This document shows positions 35,142 to 48,700 of a stretch of 64,000 bases of DNA, piece by piece. Numbering within the stretch: position 1 is the stretch's first letter; each line of letters begins with the position of its first letter. Made by a program: the position numbers and the translations under genes. Location of the stretch: contig NC_031770.1 of NCBI RefSeq assembly GCF_001522545.3, positions 32,088,058 through 32,152,057 of the forward strand, written 5' to 3'. Under the pieces are notes generated by a model. It had not been told where the DNA came from and made no database searches. It saw only the letters and a list, made by a program, of their open reading frames with translations. The stretch comes from Parus major. Lineage: Eukaryota; Chordata; Aves; Passeriformes; Paridae.

Positions 35142-35171
<30 letters not shown>
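35142..35171. repeat. T30 homopolymer
   Basis: Thirty consecutive T. If it were the poly(A) tail of a minus-strand retroposed copy, a polyadenylation signal should lie just to its right; none is seen, and no target-site duplication was found, so I treat it as a simple run. Confidence 0.95.
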
Positions 35172-35173
<2 letters not shown>

Positions 35174-38100
35174 CAGTTACAAAAGGTGTAACTTCTCTGC
35201 ATATCTCAGCTGGTTCAGAGAAAAACCTTTCTTTTTTCTATGAAATCTCATTGACATTTTCCTCCATGAGGGCAGATGTCTCAGAGGAGACATCTTTTTT
35301 AGTTTCAACATGCAATGAAGGAAAACATTACATAAACTCAGTCAGGGCTCTGGAGATCCTGTGTGTACATCTGTGGAATATACACAAACTGCAATGAGAA
35401 TCTGGGATCAACACACAGGTTTTTGTCAGGTTTGCTGAATAGAGATCCAGGGTACAGCAGTGGATGTGATCACCTGCAGAAGCTGGGAAGAAAGTTCCTG
35501 TTCTGTGAAAGCAGGCAGGGACGACAGGAGAGTGCAAGTGTTATTTAATGCCAAGTGCCTCTTTGGTACCATCCTTGCCTCCTAGTGTCTAAGTGTATTA
35601 AAACATAGGAGGAACTTTGACTAGTAAGGTATTTGAAGATATAAAATCATGTAATTATATATTTTTGTATGCAAATTCAGTGGGTCCTGCCTTATGGTGG
35701 TGCAAATCAAGTCTGCTGCCTAGACAGTGCATGTCCTGCACTGCAAGCAATTGATGTACCACAGGCATGACCAGAAGAACAAGACACTTGCATGATGAGT
35801 GCAGCCTTGTCCTTCCAGTCCCACAAATTGTATCTCCATGACTGGCACACATAGTGGGTGGCTATGACAGAAGACAGAATTAGATGGTCTATTTACATAA
35901 TTATCAAAAGGTACAACAAAACCGAACCCTACTGTCTGTTCATAGTGAAAACTAGTAGGAATAGCTCAGCTGGACAGGGCTTCAGACTGCAGGGGAAAAA
36001 TTTTCCTTGGGCCCACTGGAAGGGTCACAAATACCTTTTAAATTTCCTGGTCAGCAGTAAAAGGAAGCCCTGAGTGTAGCAAGGCATGCCCGGGGCTGGG
36101 GCGATGCGGGCGGCCAGCTGCTGGCGGGGATTAGGAGGATCTGCCCTTGCCAGGTGCGGGTGTTGTGCTCCTTAACCAAACATTTTTATGTGCTGATCAC
36201 CTCCCACATAGGAGACAGCTGTTCCTTCTCCTTCTTATCCAAATGCTTGCTTCCCTTTAACCTCTGGTTTCTTAAGCTGACAGCTTCTGGGTCATGGTCC
36301 TGTGAAGTTGATAGCTGTCTCCTTGATCGGTCAATCTCATTGGTTTCAAAGGGTAAACCTGCAAAAACTGTAAATAAGTAATATTTAATCATATTTTTTG
36401 TTAGCAAGCTGCTTCTTCTGGTTTTCCCCTTTCACTTTTACTTTCCTCTTCCTTTCTGTTTCCTCCTTCTTTTACCCCCCACCCCTCTTGTCCTCCCTGT
36501 CCCTCAAAACAGTGGTGATTTCCAGCTGTTTTCTCCCAGAGCAGGGAAGGCTTCCTCCTAGACTCGCTGGTTATATTTGAGATCACCTCAGTGGCCCACT
36601 GATGTTTTTAAACTTTGCCTTCCAGAAAATCTATCATTTAATGCTGGTTACAAAACCATCACATCTACAGGAAGCAAGTGGTACCATTTTCTAATGCTGA
36701 CAGAGTGTGGAACTCATTTCCCCTTTAGCAGCATTTTTTGAGTATGGCAATTAGTCTTGTTAATAGTAACTGTGAAACACACATTGCAGAAATATTTGAC
36801 CCGGAATCAGGACCCCACTTTTAAGCTTGAATTGCTTAAAAGTGCATGAACAGTTGAAAACGTAAGTTAGAAGCAACTCTGCAGCAGGGTGGCTACAAAA
36901 ATTCTAAAAAGGAGATGATTCTAATAATTTCAGACTGACTGAACAACAGCTGCTTTTAAAGAAGCATTGCCGATGAAACAACAAAGAATAGAGAAACCTA
37001 CTGGAAGGCAGTGAAGCCTGATGTTTTGCCTCAGCACTGAGGTTTTGTGGCTGAAGAGCTGAATCAAACACAGTTCAGCAATACCAGCGCCAGAAATCTC
37101 AATAAATTGTTCTTCATCCAAAATCCTGGTGTGCTGGGTACCACAAAGTGAAGAAAACAATCTCCCAGTGAGACAAAACAACCATCATCAGTTTTTATCA
37201 TGGTCTGCATTGCCATTTATAACAGCAAGAGCATTTTCTTATTGGAGAAGGTTCTTCTTCAGAATCCAGGCAAGAGAGACTGTGTAAACCCTGCCGAGGC
37301 TCAGCAGCTGAGATCAAATACAGAGCTGTGCCTGGTATCTGAAAAGAGTGAGAGAGTGCTGTAGATGGCTTTGCAACAACAAGTTTGTATTCTTTGGCTA
37401 CAAATGAAAAGGGCCACCTAGAATGAAAGTGGAGGAGAGTCATAGAGGCTTAAGAAGGATTAAGACAAAGATGATTCAAAGGTGAGATGAAAATGAGGTT
37501 ATTTTTCCCAAAGTGATTACAGCTACTCTAGAGACATAGTTAAACCTCTAAAGAGCCTGGACATGCAGTTCCTCTGGGTACATGGATCAATCCAATACTG
37601 AAATTTCATATTTGGCTGGGAAAAGAAGGTCCATTCTAGTGTGGAAAAGATACTGTATGCTTCTTAAGTGTGCAAAGCTAAGTAAATCCCAGAGACAGAA
37701 CCTGCAGAGACATTTGTCCTCTCTCAGCCACAAATGCATCAGAAAACCTGCAGTAGCCAAGAAAAAACAGACAATGTAGTGAGATGACTCTCACCCAGCC
37801 CTATATATCATTACTTATTTTATCTTCCAAAGGCAAATGTACAGGTATTGGGACCTAGTCCAGGAAAGCACTTAGGGCTGTATTCTGATAGCATGCAGAA
37901 GAACAGTACTTTGCCCAGCAAAGAGCACCAGTGAAGACTTTGAGGCAAATTATGGCATTAAATTTGCGCAGTATAGAGGTAGCAGCATTTGTTTCCCAGG
38001 CATTTGCGTAGTGCTAACTCTGCTGCTGCAACTCCCTGCTGTAGGTTATTTACTTGTGCAGGTGCTCTGCTAATAGACCTGGGCAAGGAAAGAGGAGGCA

Positions 38101-41100
38101 GACCTGCCTCTCTGATTCCCCCTTGAAGAAAACAGTCTGCAAGGGACCTCCAGAATTTGGGAATTTTCTGCAAAAGCACACTTGCCCTGTGGGTAAAACG
38201 AGTGAGCTTTGGGGCACTGGCTATTAATTCCTGACTATACAATTCCATAGACTCTTCATAGAGGAATCCAGAAGTACCTTTGGATAAAAGTTCAAACAAT
38301 CTGCATTAATTTTGAACCAAGAGAAGTGAGTCACTTTCCTCTTTCCAGACTCCCAAGAAGATCCCCAGTATGCAGCTGAAACACCTAGTTGAGACCTGGG
38401 GAAATGACATGGGGAGCAGGTAGTGTCCTGTTTCAGAGCCTAAGGAGAGACTTCCATTGACCTAACTGACTAAATTTGGCTCAGAGGCTGCAAGAGCATG
38501 GTCCAGATTTGAAATTAAGATCTACATAAAATACTGCAGAAAAACCCCCAAACTTTGGGCAACTTTCTGATAAAGCAAAGAAGTGGTACTGCTGTATGAA
38601 AGAGTGCACATGATTTCAGTGAAGAGAAATCAATTTAAAAAATCATTTAGAAAGTTGGATTAACTCCATCAACATAGGAATTGATTGAAGGTAAGGTATG
38701 GAATTGCAGTGAAAACTACTACTACTCTGTTCATAAATGATCAGTCAGTGACTGTTACAGTGACTGCAGAGGCTCCCAGGCTCTGGGCACTTTCCAGGTG
38801 GTAAATGAACAGAGTATTCCATTTTATTCTGGGGGTTAGGCTTAGTGTAGAAAAGGTCTGGGGAAGAGCTAGAAGTGGTAAGGTGACAGTGGGGGCACAG
38901 GGCTATTTCAGTGGTTTAATAAAAGCTATGAGCGGGTTTTTTCATAAATTGGAAAGCCTGTCTCCCTGGCTGTTGAGGCAAGCAGGGTCAACTGCCACTT
39001 GGCCAGGGCACACCATGGCTCCTTGTGGCTGTTATACCCAGATTTCTGCTTTCCAGAGGTGCAGCAAAGACAAGAGGAGGAGTGGGTATTGGTGTCCTGT
39101 CAAAGTGAATTGAGATACCCAGCCAGACCCAGAAATCTGGAAGTTTCCCCAAGTCGTTTCCACAGGGAGACAAAACTCTTTCTCCAGGTTACACAAGGAG
39201 CCTGTGGTACCCAGGGTTCATCCTGTACCCAGACAACCAGCTTAACATGGTACTGGAAGAGCATGCCAGGCACAGAGGGCAGCATCCGGACTAGATGAAG
39301 GAAACAACCATCAAGGCTAATGCTAAGCAGACAAAGGGCCATTTACTAACTCAATTTCCAACCTGTAAATGCTGTCACAACAGCATGTGCTTTAATCATA
39401 TTAGAAAAATTGCACTTCTGCTTCCAAAATCAATTTCATGGGGATGTTGCCTCCATAATATACAGGGTTAGATCCTCAATAAGGTAATCAGCAGAGATGT
39501 GTTGACTTTGGAGAAGATGTAATGGTTCATAGTTGCCGGGGAGCTGATCTTCAATCACGGAATGTTGAGACAAGAGAAAACATTGAGCTGTGATGACTGA
39601 GCAGCACCTTAACTGTGATTTAATAGGCTTATTTTCTGGGGAGTTGGGTGAAATATTGTCTTTGTGCAGAGAGGTGGCATCTGTCATAGACAGTAATTAA
39701 ATCCCATGTGACCTTTAGTTTGAAGGTTTAAATGGAATAAAAATGGTGCATAGAAGTTAATTTTATGAGTAAAATTTGGTATCTTTAGAACACAGTGGGC
39801 TCAAATCATAAATGTGTAAAGACAAAATGAAAATGACACACCTATTGCAAGAGTAAAAGGATTTTCTGTATCATAAAGGGACACCTACTGCATATTCAGA
39901 GCAGTGGGAAAAAAAGACAGCCATCATTATAATTTTTCTATTAACAAATACTAAATATAGCATTTTACTCTAGGTCTTGCTAAGAGCAGGAAGCTCATCC
40001 CAAGGTGAATAGAAATTTTCTTCGGGGTGCATCTGCTGGCGTACAGAGGGGGGAATAGCTGCTGCCCCCCCCCAGTTGCTACTCCAGCTGGGATATCACA
40101 GCCTGGCAGTAGTTCTCCAGGGACAGCAGTGAACCAGCATGTGCAGCAACTGTTTGAAGGGGGGATTAAAGCACATCGTAAAAGTTTGCAGCCAGAAGCA
40201 AGAGAGGAATGTTTTCATGAGACATCCATAGGTTATGAAGCACTGGGTGTGCAGGCAGCTATTAAATAAAAGGCAGAGAGCAAAGCACTCACAAAACACA
40301 GGAAACCAAGTTTATTTCTTCTTGGTAAGCCCAACAAGCAGTGAGGCAGCAGCCCAGGTGAAATTTTCATCTCTCTTCCCTCATGTCAAACATTCTGGTT
40401 GGTTCCTGCTGTAGGTCCACCATTCCTGGGTCCAAGGCAGTGGTGGCTGACAGCTTTGAAGGGATGGCTGTGTGACCAGCTGTCAGGGTTGCTCCTGGTC
40501 CCCATTGGGAGCTGGTGGTAGTGCTGGCTGCATGGCCACGTCCAGGAAACCAGGAGAGGTACGCTATTTACTTGAACTTGGCTTGAAGGAAACAGATCTG
40601 GTTTAAACTGCCAGGGTTAGCTTATCAGCCTGGCAACTTCGAAAAGAAAACTTACTGCAGCTGTGCCAATAAAAAGGACCTACTCCTGATTGTATGAACA
40701 TTTATAGGCTGGGTTTTGTAGCAGTCTTCTTAGACCAATAGCTGTCTGTGCTTGAAATAAAGGGAAAGGAAATTTGGGTCTTGCTTTCAATATCTCTGTT
40801 CCTTGTGGTATAGCTGGGAGTAGAGCTGAGCAGCACAACTTTAACTTCCTCTGCTCCAAACTATTCCTGTTTTGTTTCATGATGGTTTAGATTGTAGTTC
40901 TCACTTGTGTCACTCAGTGTATCTGACTAACTAGTGGTTTTGTACTGTATAGCACAAGGTAGGGGAGCACATGACTAAACAGAGGACAAAGAATTGCTCA
41001 AAATGGCTGAGTACTAAAAACCTCTCCAGCCATGACAATACGTACTCATTTGAGGTTTTTCAAGCTGTTAAATATTTTTCAGTTCAGTATTTTTATTGGT

Positions 41101-42200
41101 TTGTCCTGGGTCTTGTCCTTTTTTTTTTTAAATCCTCTTTCCTGTAAATTCTCTTTACTAAAAATACCGACCAACAGTCTCTTTGTGCAGTGAAATCAGG
41201 TTGGTGAAAACTGGTTTTGAGCAAGCAGCATGATAAAAGGTGCATTCAGCAATACATCCAACAAGTAAGCTCTGCGGGGTGTAAGTCTTCTGAAAAGGGA
41301 ATCTGAATCCTCCAAGCCCTTCCACTGCAGGCTTGTGTTGCTATTGAAGACAGCCATGAATAAGGTTTTGCAGGATCAGGCCCAGAGTTCAGCAAAATTT
41401 ACTCCCTGCCTGCTCTCCATAGCATTTAACAGCCGAAATAAAAGAAGGAATTAATTTCTGTTTTAAATTCTTGGCAAGCAACTTCATCTTGTTGCTTATC
41501 TTTTCACGGGAATCAAAGGATACTGCCTTGTTACAGCTACTTGCAGAGCAGAGGCTCGAGGGAGAGCAAGGTATTTGCTTTCTCAGCTGAAAATCAGACT
41601 CAAACCAGTGGTATTTTCAATAATATTTAAGCTGCATTGCTAAAGAATAGGCAATATTGTGGGTTCTCCATTTTTTGATTCTTGCCCTAAGTATGGCTCA
41701 TTTTTCAGCCAAAGAATTAACTATTTCCACAGTACTCACCCAGCATCCTGCTCTTCCCAGTGGCTTCTGTCAAACTGTTTCATTGTGAAGCATTGCACTT
41801 TTGGAAAATATAGCCCACCAATTTGGTGGTAAACAAGCCTTGGCTTTCAGACAAAGCTTGTTTTAATCTCCATGATCAGGCTACAGATCTGACCATGTTT
41901 TTTAACAAACCTCTTATGAAGAAATCCCATTCATGATTATTATCTATATGAGAATAAAAATGTCTAATTACCTTATATTAAATCTGTATTTATCAATTGT
42001 GGTTTTCTCTGGGAAATTATAATTTGCAGAAATGCTCCACATTCCAGGCTGTAACAGTTGGAGGTGGATGTCCTTAAGGATGGAAAAAAAGTTCTTTTTT
42101 AAATGGCACATTTACTAATTATAAAATGCTCTTATCTCTCTGCAGCCAAAGCCAAAATGAACATGTGCCTTGCACTAAGAAATCCCAGGATTGTCACAAC
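35172..42200. other. noncoding stretch, no gene seen
   Basis: No gene or named repeat. A 70-base CpG-containing patch at 36085-36150 (GGGCGATGCGGGCGG) stands out in base composition. A C9 run is at about 40065-40074, and T10-11 near 41119. Open frames up to 117 codons lack domains. Confidence 0.5.
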
Positions 42201-42400
42201 TTGTGCCAGCTGTTGAGGTTATGACACCTGTGCCAGCATCGCCAGCTCTGCCCACTGTCATCTGTTCCAACTGTTCCATCTGCACTGTTTGTACCAATTC
42301 TCCCATTTCTGCATCTGTACCTTCTGCAGAAACGGGTCCAACAATGCCAGCTGTGTCATTGGTGCCAAATATGCCAGATGTTCTATTTGTCCACCCTGGG
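42201..42400 (+). repeat. decayed 9-bp minisatellite
   Basis: Degenerate units related to CTGTNCCAN recur in a nine-base register for about 200 bases (CTGTGCCAG, CATCGCCAG, CTCTGCCCA, GTTCCAACT, GTTCCATCT and so on). Because the period is a multiple of three, a Pro/Val/Ser/Cys-rich frame stays open over 42191-42442. I see no splice sites or start context to make it a gene. Confidence 0.55.
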
Positions 42401-43400
42401 CCAAATCAATGTAGTTTTGTGCTCATTAGTTTTAGCTGGTAGATTCTATTTCACAATTTTTTGAGATGCACTTAGATCGAATCAATTCTAAATCACCACT
42501 ACAACGGCTTTACATCTATCTTGCCATAAACAGAACTTTGTTTGTCATTCCATGTTTGGTCAAAATTATTTTAACTTTATTATGTTGCACGTGATGATTT
42601 GAGTTCTGTCTTATATGGCAAGGTTATTTTTTTCTTGTAGAGGATGTAGCTGCAGAGAGATGAATAGAAAAAGATAAGGGTCATGGTGTCCAGGCTGTAA
42701 ATACTCCCCATGGTTACAGTAAAAATTGTCCGCATACTGATGTACTGACTGAGAAATCCCTGGTCCTGATCCCTTATTCCACCACTGCAGATGTGGAGAA
42801 GACCATCCTATGCCAGTTTGCTTGCACTGAGTACCTTAAGTTGTGAGACACAGAGGAAAATAAAACCCTGGGTTTGTACTGACCACGGGCAGGTTTAATA
42901 AGGGCTCTGCTGAAGGTCTGTTCTCTTCATGACTGTCCTGCTCAGGAGAGAGGGAGCCACTGTGCTGCCAGTGCCGCCCCACAACTGCCCTGTGGCTGCA
43001 CCCAGTCTCAATAGCTTTTCTATTGGAAATTGTAACCTGTGCTGATTTGGGTGACAGGTGTTCTGCCTTGTCTGTGCCTCACTAATGACGTAATATTGGA
43101 AAGCCAAATTCATGACTCACTGCTTTTTTTGATTAATTATTTACTCACTGGACAGTCCCAGTTTGTATCCTTGGCCACATCCAGAAGACCACACTGTATC
43201 CATTGAAGATGGTGGGACTTTAGGGTATGTCATGTCCTCTGGAATTAAGCGTGCTGGGTCAGTAATGAAAGTCAAAATTTGCTGCTGTCAAGTACCTCAG
43301 GATAGAGTTAATTCCTGCATAAGAGAACAAGCCCAGGTTTTGCATCCCTGTCTAACACTGCTCAAAATAGCTTCCACAATAAAATGTATGTAGGACATAG
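42401..43400. other. noncoding stretch, no gene seen
   Basis: Plain sequence between the minisatellite relic and the CpG-rich patch. Nothing recognised. Confidence 0.5.
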
Positions 43401-43439
43401 CTGGTGTGCTGTGCTGGCCCAGGGTCTGCAGCTGTCTGT

Positions 43440-44065
43440 GTCTGCCTGGGCGCTTCTTCAGCACAAGCGACAATCCCAGACTCGATCCCGTGGGTTTCAA
43501 CTCTGACCCCGCTGCTCCGACAGGAGCTCTTGGCACCGTGGTCCAACCTGCAAGTTGCTGCTCACGAGGAACCAGGCGCTGTCATCACCTACAGCCCTGT
43601 GTGGGTGAGAGCTTGCTCGACAGCTTGGGAGCCATACGCCGCATCCCAGCGTCCTGGACCCGCAGTGCTGGAGGTGTCGCCTGTGGTCCCATCCGTGGCC
43701 CCCCCCGCGCAGTGGCAGAATTACTCATCTCCACCACAGACAGCAGTGTGGCACCGGAGAGACGCGGCTCTGCCATGTGGGGAGCCAGAAAACAGGTTTG
43801 CATAAACTCAGTCTGCCACTCCGAGGTATTGAAATGTGCAGAGCTGACAGCTCCCCGTCAAAGGAAGGTACAGATTAAAAAATAGCAAGTGTGTTAATTT
43901 AGGAAAAGGAACTGAGGCAGAGGGAAAAGAGGCATTTAATGGAGAGGAAGGCCGCAGGTGCAGAAGGAGGCTGGAAGTCCAGCAGTGCCACGGGGATGCG
44001 CATGATGGGGATCTCTCCCTCTGGTGAACCCACGAGGGAGAGGATTCCAGCGAGGCTGCAGACCA
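43440..44065. promoter_or_regulatory. isolated CpG-rich patch (orphan CpG island or LTR-like)
   Basis: About 20 CpG sites fall within 43440-43795, and more at 43945-44060, in a region where CpG is otherwise rare. Two overlapping plus-strand frames (43404-43805 and 43406-43885) and a minus-strand frame of about 60 codons (44075-43890, containing SPEGEIPIMRIPVALLDFQ) are open, as expected of GC-rich DNA. On the minus strand an ATTAAA lies near 43940 after a GC-rich stretch, which would suit a polyadenylation signal in a solo LTR or the end of a transcript. I could not match it to a known element or gene. Alternatives are a distal CpG-island promoter or enhancer, a young insertion, or a retrogene fragment. 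Confidence 0.35.
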
Positions 44066-45477
44066 CTTTGATCCTGTCCTGCAGCTGTCACAATATGCTT
44101 AACCTTAAAAAATCCTTGACCTTGAGGAGTTTGCTGTATGTGAAGGTTCCAAAGTGCAGTTCCATTTGATATGTTTGTCCCTTTCTTCCACAGGATTAAG
44201 AAATGGGGAGAAAACTGAGAGACATAAAAGAAAGAAATGTTTTCTGTGTCTGGCTTGTGTAACTGAATTGGCAGTCAGTGAGAGGGACAGATTTCTAATT
44301 AAGAAATAGCTCCTGTAGCTTCTCAGGCAAAACTCTGGCTGAAATCTGTGATTCATTACTTTAAAAATTCCTTGGATTTCCAAATTGTGCATCTGGAGGA
44401 CACCCTGTGCCCCAGCCTGTGAGCTCTGCCACTGTGGTCAGCAGCCACCTGCCAGGCATTGTCTTTACCCATATGGCAAATGCCTTAAGTTGGGAGCTAT
44501 TTATTTCTGTGGTGTTTGCAACAGCAGGTCCATGGCCTTCACTCTGCTGAAAACAAGGCCTGAGAGTAATAACCAAATGATCCTTTCTGTGCTCCACAGT
44601 CCCCTGCATGGGCCATCCCATCGCTACACTGCTGTGAAGCAATGGATGGGCTACAGCTCACCCCTCCTTCCTTAGCAGGGCTTACAGAGGCGTCCTTGGA
44701 AAGCATTTCTGAGGCTGTCTTCCTCAACAGCTGAGCTGAAAAAATTTACTCCTGGGCATCCAAAGGAACTTCATTTCTCCAAGGCAGGTTGGCTGGGAAA
44801 TTTGGGGAGATTTTTGCCTCTTTCTGTCACACTTTCTGCTTCCTGCAACCATCCAGGAGATTTGCTTATAGCCCAAAAGTTAGAACTGCTTATCTCCTGC
44901 TGTGTTGGCCTGCTGCTGGATGTTTGGTGGTTACTGCAGGTCCCAGGTTTGTTGTAGGGCAGGGGGCTGCATTTGGTCATCACTGCTGTATGGTGGCAGG
45001 AGCTGGGTAATGCCTTACTGGTTCCTGTGGCTGGAACCAGCAGCACAGGTAGTCCCAGCCAGCATCACCATCCCACTGGCTCTCTCAGACATCTTCACTG
45101 GCCCCTGTGACCTGTGGGAACAGGAAAGGGCAATGAAGGGGACTCGTCAGCCCCTCATTGTTCCAAGAATCCTGATGTGTCATACAGAATTCTTTCCTTA
45201 TTTCACTGTAAAAAGAAGAAATTTTGAAGGCCAGAGAGATGGAGAACCAGTCTTTCCTTTAAGAGAAGGCATTATAGCAGAGTCCTGGAGATATTCTCAG
45301 CCTTCAGTTTTGTCTTGAAGAGACTTATTTTTTTTTTCCCTAAAGGCCATTGCTTCTTCCCCTTTCAAGTTTCCTTGAATTACATGGATCACCCCTGCCT
45401 TGTCCCAAGGAGCACAGCTGACCCTTTAATCACTGTTTGCCACCTAGCTAGCAAATGTAGGTTACTTTTATTTATAT
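44066..45477. other. noncoding stretch, no gene seen
   Basis: Moderately GC-rich sequence with overlapping open frames up to 138 codons (44902-45318) on both strands and no recognised domain or splice-flanked segment. Confidence 0.45.
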
Positions 45478-45720
45478 AAAATGAAATGAAATGAAATGAA
45501 ATGAAATGAAATGAAATGAAATGAAATGAAATGAAATGAAATGAAATAAAATAAAATAAAATAAAATAAAATAAAATAAAATAAAATAAAATAAAATAAA
45601 ATAAAATAAAATAAAATAAAATAAAATNAATAAAATAAAATAAAATAAAATAAAATAAAATAAAATAAAATAAAATAAAATAAAATAAAATAAAATAAAA
45701 TAAAATAAAATAAAATAAAT
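45478..45720. repeat. compound (ATGAA)13-(ATAAA)n array with one N
   Basis: Thirteen perfect ATGAA units (45481-45545) change cleanly to ATAAA units that continue to about 45718. A single N at 45628 interrupts the ATAAA part, so the true length is unresolved. The long minus-strand frame of Phe-Tyr-Ile-Leu is a product of the repeat. Confidence 0.97.
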
Positions 45721-48700
45721 ACAGAGCAACTCCCTGTTTAGTTTGCATGCTTAAAACAGAAAAAGAACATGGTTGAGAAGGCTATGTGTTAACACCTGGC
45801 ACTGGGGAGCACTAGCTAATTAGAAATATTCACTTTGACCCTTGTCACCACTACCAATTGCACAGACATCAGTGTGCATGAGTTCACACACCCCCAGCTG
45901 ATTTTGTCTTTACTACCATGTTTGTAGGTAGCACAGGCCAGTTCCCATTAAAGTCCAGCTCTTAAATTTACAGGGCTTAAAGTACATTCAAGATACCTAT
46001 TTTTTAATAGCATTTTATAAACTTTAAAAAAAAAGAGAAGTATGAAGAATTGAAAATATTTTACTTTTCATTCTTTGAACAGAGGGACAAGTTGACTTAG
46101 AGGGAGGGTTTGCACAGAGGGTAAAAGCACTGTGCTCTATCTCCACTAGCTGCTCTGGCTGGCCTGATCCTGGGACTGGCCAAAGGTCAAAAGCAGTTCT
46201 CATCCCACATCCACCCTAGGCAGCTCACCCTGTGGAGAGAGATGCTTCATCAAGAGACTCTTCTACTCTGGTTACCCATACAGGGAAAAGCTACACTTAG
46301 CAGAGCTCAACAGAGTAGTGGAAAAGAAATCGTGTAGAAGAATTTTATGGGTCTCCTGTTCTTTCTCAGCTTTTTTGCACCATCCTGGTTTCATCTGGGT
46401 GATAGCAACAAAGACAGAGATATTCTCTTTAAAATCCTCCAGAAGAATTTCTAAAAAAAAAAAATTAATTTGCACAGCAAACTCTGCACATGAACAGCCC
46501 AAAGGGTGTGCCTGAAAAGGATCTTTTTCTTGCAGCAGCAAACACCCAAGCTTTCAAAAAGAATGAACTCACTTCAGTATTTTTAGGTTTTATTGCGTTC
46601 ATTTAACGAATGTCATTACTTGCAGCTTATAAAATGACAGCGAGCTTGTGTGAGCTCTCCTGATACTTTTTAGCATTATCCTGGTGGGCAACAGAAATAG
46701 GCAGGGGAGAGAGGAGTGAAGCAGCTGAACGTGCCAAAAACCAGTGCATATCTATGCAGCAAAAAACATTGAGGTGGTACTGAAAAATTTGCAGCATTGA
46801 GCAGTGGTATTGGACCGCCTGTTACAAACTTTTTTAAAAATATGAGAATAGCCCATTTGTTGGGTTTAAAAAAAATATCAAATTTCACACTGGGATGCTA
46901 TGAAGGGCGGAAATTTTCTTGAAAAATTGTCATTTTATACAACTCTAATTAGCAAACTGTTCATATAAACCCGCAAGCTGTGCAGCAGATTTCACTTCCA
47001 ACATCTCTACAGACAAGACAGAACTTCACCTACTTATTTACTGATCATGTCACAGCATCCTTTTCCTACTTGTTGATGACTGTTCAGTAGCTTATGTAAA
47101 ATGCGCTGGTGATCTCACAGCATTTCCATTGGATGAGTGTCCACGTGCTAAAGCAAATCACCATCACTGGCACACTCCTGTTGGCACTCTTGTTAGGCAG
47201 GAACCAAGGAGCAAAAGATCGAATTATCTTTTCAACCCAAGACATGGTGCAACCAAAAATAATTGAAAAATGTGTATGGGGCTGTTTGGGGTCTCATGCA
47301 TTGCACTTTCCCTCTTGGTATACCTTTCAGTGGCACAAATATTTATGACTATACTTTGTCTTGTTACAGACAAAATAAGAGAAGCCCAAGGGGATTCAGT
47401 CAATGCAAATAAAAGCAATGTTTGCAAGCATGAGTAAATCTCAGTCACAGCACTTGGCATTTTATGTCAAATGCAGCTAAAGCGCAAAATTGCAAGAGAT
47501 AGAAATGATTTCAGGACAGAACTGTTGTTGGGAGGTCACTGGAAAGAAGTAGAGCCTTGAGCAATGAGTCTTCCCTCTTTCAGGCCAAGGGTCAGGCAGG
47601 GTTGCCCGTATTTTGCATAGAGTCACTTGAGGATCCTTTATCTTAACTGAATCCCCTGTTTCATGAGGTGGTAAAATCACAAATACTGATTGGATCTCTC
47701 ATTTCTGCTACAGCCACTTTGTAGCTTCTGCTAGTTCCTTACGTGTTTCAAAATGCACCTTTATCCCTAAAAAATTTTCATGCTGGTTAAAATCCTTCAA
47801 AACCACACTTGTTGGACACCATGGCAGAGGTTATGAAGAAAGATAATACCTGATTAAATTATTTCATTCTTACTTTATTTGTAGCCCTTCATTAATGAAA
47901 AAACAAAAAGATTGTGCAAGAAGGCTCATACTCTGAAAGCATTCTCTTCAGTATTTCAAATGAAAGATTTGTCATTCTCAATTTGTCTAATTGTCTTATT
48001 TAATATCATGGGAAGCAAAAAACGCCTTCTAACTCTGTTCATTTAATTCCACCACTTTTGACAATACTTAGAGATAATATACTAGTAATTTTTATTTTCC
48101 TTTGCATTTCCCCAATAGACACAAGCCAAGCAAAAGTATCTTTGTGCTCTTCATATGTGTCTGTAAACTTAAAGCATTCTCAAACATTGCTTCATGGATT
48201 TCAAGAGGTAGAAAATATATAATGATATGACCTTTTGTTCATTTTGCCTATAGTCATTGTAACTTCCACTTTAAACTACACCAAAAAATAAAATTAAACA
48301 CACATATGTTATATTTTATATCTTTCATGTTGTTTCTATCTGTGCATGTTTTATTTATTTTTTCATGTGTATATACTACATTTACTTGTAGATTTTGAGC
48401 ACTTCCAAGTAGGCTTTTCCAGATGCTCTATTTTCTGATCTTAGACTTTGGTATTTGCAATTTGTAGAAGATTTAAAAACTGTTTTAAAGCTTTTCATGG
48501 TGGATAGCTATAATTTGGCTTAAATATAGAACGTGTCCAAATCCGTTTTTATTTATCTTTCTCAGTACTCAATAAATGTTAATCCAATAGGTTTTTTTGT
48601 GTAATATATACTTATGACAGCTTGGATTTTCTAAGATGTGCAAGATATAGTCCCCCTCAACCACCATCTCCTTTTGGACATCAAATTTATTTTAAATCTC

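Noticed and set aside
35962..35973. tRNA D-arm-like TAGCTCAGCTGG
   Set aside because: No matching B box (GTTCGA type) downstream and no acceptor stem; not a tRNA or tRNA-derived SINE that I can support.
43390..44100. Complete endogenous retrovirus or full LTR at the CpG-rich patch
   Set aside because: No paired LTRs, primer-binding site or retroviral protein frame was recognised; kept only as an unassigned CpG-rich patch.
45389..45748. 120-codon minus-strand frame of Phe-Ile-Leu-Tyr repeats
   Set aside because: It is the translation of the ATAAA/ATGAA array and contains the N.
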